Origin: Aerococcaceae bacterium DSM 111176
GTDB lineage: Bacteria; Bacillota; Bacilli; Lactobacillales; Aerococcaceae
Length of the DNA stretch: 38,154 nucleotides
Direction of reading: 5' to 3'
NCBI GenBank assembly: GCA_015863215.1
Contig: JACBXN010000017.1
Span: forward strand, 1 to 38,154
The notes beneath the pieces were generated by a model, which did no database searches, was not told the DNA's origin, and worked only from the letters and a program-made list of their open reading frames with translations. Below are positions 32,856 through 38,154 of this stretch, piece after piece; the first letter of the stretch is position 1; the number at the start of each line of letters is the position of its first letter. Made by a program: the position numbers and the translations under genes.

Positions 32856-33716
32856 TTATTCATTTTCTTGAACTTCTTCAACGAGATCCCAGGCTGGAAT
32901 TTGACCGCTATTAGATACGTCAATAATCATTTCAGCAGTGTCTTCTGATTGATATAGTTCAACAATACGCGCTAATAATGGATTATCTTGATCCTCTTCT
33001 CTAGCAACAATACTTACAACACGTCGTAAGTTCAGTGTTTCTGGGGTGTCTCCATAAACTAGAATCGCATCAGTTGGTTCAAAATCAGTTCCTGCTAGGA
33101 ATGAATTGTCAATAAATGCAGCATCAACATCAGGTAAAGCAGGTGCCAATTGACCACCTTCTAACTCGACAAATTCAAAGTTATGAGGGTTTTCGGCGAT
33201 ATTTTCTGGTGTTGGTAATAATTCACCAGAATCTTCTAAAGTAATTAATCCGAAATATTCTAATATTTGTAAATTATATGCTAGACTCGATGGTGCTGAG
33301 TTCAGTGCAATAGTTGCGCCATCTGGTAAATCTTCCCATGAATCATGTTGTAATGAATACATACGCAAAGGGACGGCATTTGTAAATCCAATATTTACTA
33401 AGTTTTCATCATTTTCGTTATTCCAATTATCTCTGAAATCATCATGTTGATATGCGTTAATATCAAGTGAACCATCACTTAATGCTACGTTTGGCATGTT
33501 ATAATCGGTTAACATTTCAACTTCGATGGTAATGCCTTCTTCAGCTGCCTTTTCTGCTACGAATTCCCAAATGAGTGCATCTTCCTCACCAACAACGCCA
33601 ACTTTCACTTCTTCACCGTCAAATGGATTGTCTTGAGCACTTATAGTCAGTGGATTACTTACTAAAACTAAAATAGATAACAATAAGACAAAAAATTTGT
33701 TTAATAATTTATTCAT
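32856..33716 (-). CDS. MetQ/NlpA-family substrate-binding protein, copy 1 (no lipobox)
   Basis: A 286-residue binding protein with the same plan as copy 2: signal peptide (1 to about 28, ending TISA before QDNPF), VKVGVVGEEDALIWEFVAEK, ALSDGSLDINAYQHDDF, APSSLAYNLQILEYFGLI and DVDAAFIDNSFL. It has no cysteine at all. The C-terminus QIPAWDLVEEVQENE matches copy 2. It follows the DUF1846 gene by 31 bases without a terminator and so may be co-transcribed with it; an AAAAGAGA site before the ATG at 33716 is modest. A longer frame would overlap DUF1846. Methionine as ligand is a family guess; another amino acid or peptide is possible. Confidence 0.87.
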   Translation of the reverse strand: MNKLLNKFFVLLLSILVLVSNPLTISAQDNPFDGEEVKVGVVGEEDALIWEFVAEKAAEEGITIEVEMLTDYNMPNVALSDGSLDINAYQHDDFRDNWNNENDENLVNIGFTNAVPLRMYSLQHDSWEDLPDGATIALNSAPSSLAYNLQILEYFGLITLEDSGELLPTPENIAENPHNFEFVELEGGQLAPALPDVDAAFIDNSFLAGTDFEPTDAILVYGDTPETLNLRRVVSIVAREEDQDNPLLARIVELYQSEDTAEMIIDVSNSGQIPAWDLVEEVQENE

Positions 33717-33747
33717 TTCATTCTCTTTTCTAACTTTATCAATATAA

Positions 33748-35259
33748 TTAATTGACATTGGACAGACGATTTCCTAAATAAACAGGATCGCTTGTTGTAT
33801 CAATACCTAGACGTTTTAAGATTTGTTCATTTTCAGTGGATAGAATGACGGTTGAATGAGCTTGACTACCAACTAATTCACCTAATTTATCATAGGCTAA
33901 TTTTGCAGTTGGGTTAGTTACAGCCGAAATTGCGAGTGCAATTAATAATTCATTTAAAGTTAATGTCGGGTATTTACTACCCAATTCATCCATTTTTAAC
34001 GCTTGGATTGTTTCTAAAATCATTGGGGCGAGTAAATCAATTCGGTCATTAATGCCCGCTAATTTTTTCAGCGCATTCATTACTACTGCACTTGATGCAT
34101 CCATTAATTCAGTGCGACGCCCTGTAATACATTTTCCAGTCGGTAATTCGATAGCAATCACTGATTGTACAGAATCATCATCTAATCGTTCTTGAACAAC
34201 TTTTTCATACTCGCGCGCAATTACTACGGGTGTACGATCTTCAGGGTTTAATTCACTTTCATCCATTATAAGATGCATATTTGAGCGTTCTTCATCGGTT
34301 GCAGTCCCTTTTTTATAATCAGTTTCTGTTTGGAAATAACGACGTATAATCTCTTGACGCGCTGCTTCTTGAACAATCTCATCATCAATAATTCCTGATT
34401 TGATACAGTTGACGCCCATATCTGTTGGCGATTTATAAGGAGATTTTTCTCCTGTAATATTCTTTAAAATTCGGCGAATAGCTGGAAACATTTGAACATC
34501 GCGGTTGTAATTAATGGCAACCTCATCATATGCTTCAAAATGATAATTATCGATGACATTCGTATCATTTAAATCAATGGTTGCTGCTTCATATGCCACG
34601 TTAACTGGATGTTTAAGTGGTAAGTTCCAAACTGGAAAAGTCTCAAACTTCGCGTAACTCGCATCATTCCCTCTTTTGTGTTCATGGTATAGCTGACTTA
34701 AACAAGTTGCTAATTTCCCAGATCCTGCACCTGGACCGGTTACGATAATAACGCGTCGACTTGTTTCAATAAACTCATTTTTCTCAAAACCATCATTTGA
34801 TAATAATGCATCAATTTCTAGAGGGTAACCTTTAATTGGTTCATGCGTATAGACACGAATATCACGACGTTCTAAATTTGTTTTGAAGATTTTAGCATTC
34901 GTATTATCATCGCTATAGCGTGTTAATAATACACTATTTACTAAAATATCACGTTCACGGTATTCATCAATCAATCGAAGTACCTCTTGATCATATGTAA
35001 TACCGTAATCCCCACGTACTTTGTTTTGCTCAATATCTCCAGCATAAACACAAATGATGACTTCAGCATCGTCTTTAATTCGAGTGAGTAGCTTTAATTT
35101 CACATCCTCATCAAAACCGGGTAAAACACGCTTAGCATGCATGTCTCCTATGAGTTTGCCACCGAATTCTAAATATAATTTATCTTTATCACTCACACGT
35201 GATAAGATTTCGGATGACTGCTCTTTAAGATAGACTTCACTATCAAATCCTTTTATCAT
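33748..35259 (-). CDS. DUF1846 family protein
   Basis: A 503-residue soluble protein of the DUF1846 family, common in Firmicutes, with no agreed function. Seen: GFDSEVYLKEQSSEILSRV and FGGKLIGDMHAKRVLPGF at the start, GDYGITYDQEVLRLID, a phosphate-binding-like loop VTGPGAGSGKLATCLSQLYHE near 170-190, and KSPYKSPTDMGVNCIKSGI. The loop suggests nucleotide binding. Length is typical. GAAGGGAG precedes the ATG. Downstream, the first metQ-like gene follows within 31 bases; upstream is the M15 peptidase. The family name rests on pattern recognition and is fairly secure; the activity is not known. Confidence 0.86.
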   Translation of the reverse strand: MIKGFDSEVYLKEQSSEILSRVSDKDKLYLEFGGKLIGDMHAKRVLPGFDEDVKLKLLTRIKDDAEVIICVYAGDIEQNKVRGDYGITYDQEVLRLIDEYRERDILVNSVLLTRYSDDNTNAKIFKTNLERRDIRVYTHEPIKGYPLEIDALLSNDGFEKNEFIETSRRVIIVTGPGAGSGKLATCLSQLYHEHKRGNDASYAKFETFPVWNLPLKHPVNVAYEAATIDLNDTNVIDNYHFEAYDEVAINYNRDVQMFPAIRRILKNITGEKSPYKSPTDMGVNCIKSGIIDDEIVQEAARQEIIRRYFQTETDYKKGTATDEERSNMHLIMDESELNPEDRTPVVIAREYEKVVQERLDDDSVQSVIAIELPTGKCITGRRTELMDASSAVVMNALKKLAGINDRIDLLAPMILETIQALKMDELGSKYPTLTLNELLIALAISAVTNPTAKLAYDKLGELVGSQAHSTVILSTENEQILKRLGIDTTSDPVYLGNRLSNVN

Positions 35260-35332
35260 TTTGCCACTCCCTTCACTTATTAATAAACTCTATTTGTTAT
35301 TATAGCGAATCTATAACAGATTAACAGTCTGA

Positions 35333-36097
35333 TTATTCTGACTGTGCTTCGTCACGCATTTGAATAAGTGCTAAATATTCTTCAAGTACTAAATTATAAT
35401 CATTCATAAACTGTGCATGTTCCGCACCAACATAACGGAAATGCCAAGGCTCATATTCATATCCTGTAATATCTTGTTTACCATCTAAATAACGAACGAT
35501 AAAACCGTACTCATCACCCTCCTCAGCTAACCAGATCGCTGATGGGTATTGCCCATATGCTTGATGTAAATCACCACCATATTGATCCCAGTCGTAGCCC
35601 AGTAAATCGATTGCTAAACCAGTAGAATGTTCACTAGCATCAGCTGGCGCAACAAACATGTCTGTATAATAGTAAGCTGTGTCATAATCAAGACCTTCTG
35701 ACATATTTTGATTTAAACGTGCTTCAAAATTGGCTGCTTGTTGAGCGACTGAACGATAACCAGAAACGGCATATAAATAGTGACCATCTAATTCAGCACC
35801 AGTGATTAATGCTTCGAATGGTTCAACAATTTCTGCACTATACGGGATTCCACCACCAGTATAAGCTAATGGCATCTCAGTTGGATCTGTAATACGGTTA
35901 TCACGGTTAACTAACCATAAATAAGGATCCTCTAAACTCGCACCTTCTGGTAATGCTTCAATTAATTCATCAATATTTAATTCTGGATTATAAGCTTCGA
36001 TTGTTTCTCGTTCAGGTAAAATTAACTCCTGACTGCTCGCTGATAATGGTTGGAATAAGAAAATGGCTAAAATAAATATAGAAATAATTTTTTTCAT
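35333..36097 (-). CDS. M15-family D-Ala-D-Ala carboxypeptidase (VanY-like)
   Basis: A 254-residue secreted zinc peptidase that trims the D-alanine end of peptidoglycan stem peptides. A signal peptide (1 to about 22, ending SASSQ) has no lipobox cysteine. The zinc-binding and catalytic set of VanY/LAS enzymes is complete: SGYRSVAQQ (112-120), His157 and Asp164 in SEHSTGLAIDL, Glu216 and His219 in YEPWHFRYVG. Between these is a long acidic stretch near the N-terminus that could position the enzyme in the wall. AAAAGGAC precedes the ATG. No vanA/H/X or two-component regulator is adjacent, so this is wall maturation rather than a glycopeptide-resistance cassette. Confidence 0.93.
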   Translation of the reverse strand: MKKIISIFILAIFLFQPLSASSQELILPERETIEAYNPELNIDELIEALPEGASLEDPYLWLVNRDNRITDPTEMPLAYTGGGIPYSAEIVEPFEALITGAELDGHYLYAVSGYRSVAQQAANFEARLNQNMSEGLDYDTAYYYTDMFVAPADASEHSTGLAIDLLGYDWDQYGGDLHQAYGQYPSAIWLAEEGDEYGFIVRYLDGKQDITGYEYEPWHFRYVGAEHAQFMNDYNLVLEEYLALIQMRDEAQSE

Positions 36098-36136
36098 AAT
36101 AAGTCCTTTTACACAATAAATTTAAACAATAAATGA

Positions 36137-36165
36137 CCTCTCAACACTGTTGAAATGTTGAGAGG
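36137..36165 (-). terminator. Hairpin after the 54-residue gene
   Basis: A perfect 10-bp stem (36137-36146 with 36156-36165) with a nine-base loop is followed on the minus strand by TCATTTATTG, a weak U tract. It separates the cpsB-like operon from the M15 peptidase gene. Confidence 0.65.
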
Positions 36166-36171
36166 AATTAA

Positions 36172-36336
36172 CTACGCGATTTTACTTTGTCTTGCTTTAA
36201 ATGCAGAGTAAATGGTAAATGCCGTAAAGGCAACATTTAACACTGTCGCTTCTCTTTTATTCATCCGTCTAGTCGCAAATCCGACAATGGGAGATAAAAG
36301 TGTGACATACAACATGGGATTATCTGAATAACGCAT
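36172..36336 (-). CDS. Small 54-residue protein, unknown function
   Basis: The protein starts MRYSDNPMLYVTLLSPIVGF and ends FKARQSKIA. A hydrophobic segment (about 8-20) and a second one (about 33-46), with basic residues between (ATRRMNKRE), suggest a small membrane protein with two short helices. I know no family for it. Support: AGGAGTGA five bases before the ATG, a stop followed by a hairpin, and its position 11 bases behind the CpsB-like phosphatase gene, implying one transcript. It is too short to be found by a length cut-off. Confidence 0.7.
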   Translation of the reverse strand: MRYSDNPMLYVTLLSPIVGFATRRMNKREATVLNVAFTAFTIYSAFKARQSKIA

Positions 36337-36347
36337 CTAAATCACTC

Positions 36348-37070
36348 CTATATTTTAACCTTATTTCCTTGATAAATGGCTTGAGCATTTGTTCTAAATT
36401 GGTCTAATTTATCGACACCGTATAGGCGGTCAATCTCGTCATAAGCTTTGACTAAATTATGGGGCCGTTCGATAATATGATGAGCATCTGAAGCAACTAC
36501 GTGAATCAAGTCACGCTCAATCATTTTACGACTTGCTTCGAGCGCTCGTTGATGCCTTGGCTCAACTAAAGATGTTGCTGTTAATTGGGCAATACAACCC
36601 ATCTCGATTAATTTTTCAAGCCTTGGTAAATTTTCTGAAAAGGCACGTTGTCTCTCTGGGTGAGCGATTACGGGTGTAATTCCTTGATCGATCAGATTTT
36701 GCAAATAAGGCTCACTATAATCTGGATACCCATGCCATGGAAATTCGATAAGATAATATTTCCCAGACTCATCCAGTGATAAATACTCCCCTCGATTAAA
36801 CTCATCCATGAAATATGATTGAATTTGAATCTCTTGGCTTGGACGAATTTTTAATAAACTATTAACATCTTGTAATGCCTTTTGTAATTCATCAAATTTC
36901 TTTAAGACAGTCGCTTTATCATTTTGCCACATCCCGTTATGTTGATGTGGGGTAATTATTGAATGAGTAACACCTTCTAAAACCGCTGCTTCAGCTAATA
37001 ATAATGCATCTTCGATCGTAGCAGGTCCGTCATCAATGCCAACTAATAAATGTGAATGTATATCGTACAT
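36348..37070 (-). CDS. CpsB/YwqE-like PHP-domain tyrosine-protein phosphatase
   Basis: A 240-residue metal-dependent phosphatase of the PHP fold, family of CpsB (Streptococcus) and YwqE (Bacillus), which remove phosphate from tyrosine kinases that control capsule and exopolysaccharide synthesis. Seen: His5 and His7 with the acid pair at Asp13-Asp14 in DIHSHLLVGIDDG, Glu32 in AVLEGVTH, His42 in ITPHQH, a later VIAHPERQR, and VASDAHH. Together these should hold a metal cluster. GAGGAGG precedes the ATG. No cpsC, cpsD or glycosyltransferase gene lies in the window, so its kinase partner is elsewhere. A 54-residue protein gene follows. Confidence 0.92.
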   Translation of the reverse strand: MYDIHSHLLVGIDDGPATIEDALLLAEAAVLEGVTHSIITPHQHNGMWQNDKATVLKKFDELQKALQDVNSLLKIRPSQEIQIQSYFMDEFNRGEYLSLDESGKYYLIEFPWHGYPDYSEPYLQNLIDQGITPVIAHPERQRAFSENLPRLEKLIEMGCIAQLTATSLVEPRHQRALEASRKMIERDLIHVVASDAHHIIERPHNLVKAYDEIDRLYGVDKLDQFRTNAQAIYQGNKVKI

Positions 37071-37291
37071 ACTGACCTCCTCATAAACTTAATTTTAGTA
37101 TAACATAATTAAAATAATTCTTGATTCAGCTTGCGTTTGTAAAACGCTTACTTTTTCATTACATTTTGATTGCAATTTATAATCGACACATAGGTGCAAC
37201 CTCAGGTAGATAAACCCCGACTACTTCGCAGTTAGTAACAAACTAAAAGTAAATTTTAAAATAGTATGACTGTATTAATTAAACTCTGTGT

Positions 37292-37297
37292 TATAAT
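37292..37297 (+). promoter_or_regulatory. -10 element of the hemolysin III gene
   Basis: A perfect TATAAT lies 23 bases before the ATG. The -35 region is weak: TGTATT (37271-37276) is 15 bases away, and TGACTG (37267-37272) is 19 bases away. Confidence 0.55.
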
Positions 37298-37320
37298 ACG
37301 ATTAGAAATGGAGGCGCTAT

Positions 37321-38001
37321 ATGGAAATGCAACGACCTAAATCGATCTTTACCGATAAAAACATTTTAAACTCTACCTCGTATCGAGTAACACAAGAGGT
37401 ATTCAACAGTATCACTCATGGGATTGGTTTTTTATTATCGCTTTATGCGACTAATTTACTCATTCAAAAAGGACTGAGTACAATGGATCTAACTCACATT
37501 ATTGCCTACGCTGTTTTTGGTATTTCAATGTGTGTTATGTTCTTTAATTCCATGATCTACCACGCTTTATATTTTACGACAGTAAAGCCAGTTTTCCAGT
37601 TTTTTGATCATGCTAGCATCTATTTACTTATTGCAGGATCATACACACCTTTCGCCTTAATTTTACTTGGAGGTTGGCAAGGTTGGGCCCTAATGGGATT
37701 TGAATGGCTACTCGCAGGGATTGGTCTAACTGCTAAAGCAGTCAATGCACAATGGATCAAAAAGTATTCCACATGGATCTATTTATTAATGGGCTGGGCT
37801 GGAGTTATCATGGTTCCAGATTTAGTCGATACACTTGGTGCAGGAGGTATTAGTTGGTTACTCTTTGGAGGAATCGCCTATTCAATCGGCACGATCTTTT
37901 ACAAATTCGACCGTCAAGTTGCTTACTTCCATGTTATTTGGCACTTCTTTGTTATATTAGGTGCTCTGGGAATTTTTGTCGCAATCTACGCCTATATTTA
38001 A
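37321..38001 (+). CDS. Hemolysin III/PAQR-family membrane protein
   Basis: A 226-residue protein with seven predicted helices, of the hemolysin III (HlyIII/YqfA) family, related to animal adiponectin/PAQR receptors. The likely metal-binding set is present: Ser77 and His81 in NSMIYH, Asp96 in FDHASI, and His204 and His208 in FHVIWH. In eukaryotic relatives these form a zinc site with ceramidase-like activity; in bacteria the role is uncertain and the hemolysin name is historical. GGAGG lies six bases before the ATG. It is monocistronic, with a strong terminator downstream. Confidence 0.91.
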   Translation: MEMQRPKSIFTDKNILNSTSYRVTQEVFNSITHGIGFLLSLYATNLLIQKGLSTMDLTHIIAYAVFGISMCVMFFNSMIYHALYFTTVKPVFQFFDHASIYLLIAGSYTPFALILLGGWQGWALMGFEWLLAGIGLTAKAVNAQWIKKYSTWIYLLMGWAGVIMVPDLVDTLGAGGISWLLFGGIAYSIGTIFYKFDRQVAYFHVIWHFFVILGALGIFVAIYAYI

Positions 38002-38042
38002 ATAATCGAGCATATCTATGAGGTATGCTTCAGGCTGTAGAC

Positions 38043-38089
38043 AAACCCCTTGAAAACACTGATATATAGTGATTTCAAGGGGTTTTTCC
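38043..38089 (+). terminator. Terminator after the hemolysin III gene
   Basis: A 13-bp stem (38043-38055 with 38073-38085) continues past an A-A mismatch into CACT/AGTG, with a seven-base loop and a T run in the right flank. Confidence 0.88.
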
Positions 38090-38119
38090 TGTATAATAAA
38101 AATAAAATGGGTGATTAAC

Positions 38120-38154
38120 ATGATGTCCCGAGATGCTGATAGTAAGACATTTGA
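38120..38154 (+). CDS. Start of a truncated open reading frame at the right edge
   Basis: ATG at 38120 follows GGGTGA and opens a frame (MMSRDADSKTF) that runs off the window. A TATAAT (38092-38097) lies upstream. Only 11 codons are visible, so no function can be given. Confidence 0.35.
   Translation, partial: MMSRDADSKTF

Noticed and set aside
35324-35345. Terminator of the M15 peptidase gene
   Set aside because: The 6-bp inverted repeat overlaps the end of the coding region and no U tract follows, so support is too weak.
35333-36097. Glycopeptide-resistance (van) cassette
   Set aside because: Only a VanY-like peptidase is present; there is no vanH, ligase, vanX or regulatory pair beside it.
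37138-37152. cre-like site (TGTAAAACGCTTAC) upstream of the hemolysin III gene
   Set aside because: It carries one extra base compared with the cre spacing, so it does not fit the consensus.

Overview
The window reads as chromosomal DNA of a low-GC Gram-positive bacterium, most likely a member of the Lactobacillales. The reasons are AT-rich intergenic DNA, strong AGGAGG-type ribosome binding sites, T-box leaders, a fused gshAB gene, a ROK glucokinase next to a rhomboid gene, and an L-lactate oxidase that closely resembles the Aerococcus viridans enzyme as I remember it. An Aerococcaceae-like host is my inference; no rRNA or other marker here proves it. I see no insertion sequence, prophage, CRISPR array, tRNA or rRNA.

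Layout. 1-2.5 kb: lrgB, lrgA and lactate oxidase on the minus strand, behind a promoter that carries a catabolite-response (cre) site. 2.6-6.8 kb: a lipid kinase, then an operon of 5-formyl-THF cyclo-ligase, rhomboid protease, glucokinase and a cysteine-less rhodanese domain, with rpmG (L33) upstream. 7.0-10.6 kb (plus strand): two membrane-anchored proteins with acidic linkers (one HTH-like, one with only the LysM-like part of MltG), then gshAB. 10.8-15.7 kb: a rhodanese-MarR-aldo/keto reductase operon, a luciferase-like flavin oxidoreductase, an MFS transporter and a small membrane protein. 15.7-25.5 kb: an arginine biosynthesis island. 25.7-31.7 kb: a hypothetical gene, a DUF1097 membrane protein, an esterase, a heterodimeric ABC exporter and a PNPOx-like flavoprotein. 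31.8-38.1 kb: two tandem MetQ/NlpA-like binding proteins, a DUF1846 protein, a VanY-type peptidase, a 54-residue protein with a CpsB-like phosphatase, a hemolysin III protein and the start of another gene.

The arginine island is the best-organised system. argF has its own promoter and runs leftward into a second promoter and a T-box leader that precede argC-argJ-argB-argD. A second T-box, facing right, precedes an amino-acid binding protein, argG and argH. By my reading both leaders carry the Arg codon CGC as specifier, so both arms should open when tRNA-Arg is uncharged. Together the genes run from glutamate to arginine; carbamoyl-phosphate synthase and argR are not in the window.

A recurring oddity is that three solute-binding proteins (one arginine-operon type, two MetQ-like) have export signals but no lipobox cysteine, and none has permease or ATPase genes beside it. 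A second theme is oxidant and pyruvate handling: an H2O2-forming lactate oxidase next to LrgAB (a family now linked to pyruvate transport), with gshAB, rhodaneses, a MarR-AKR operon and flavoproteins in the wider neighbourhood.
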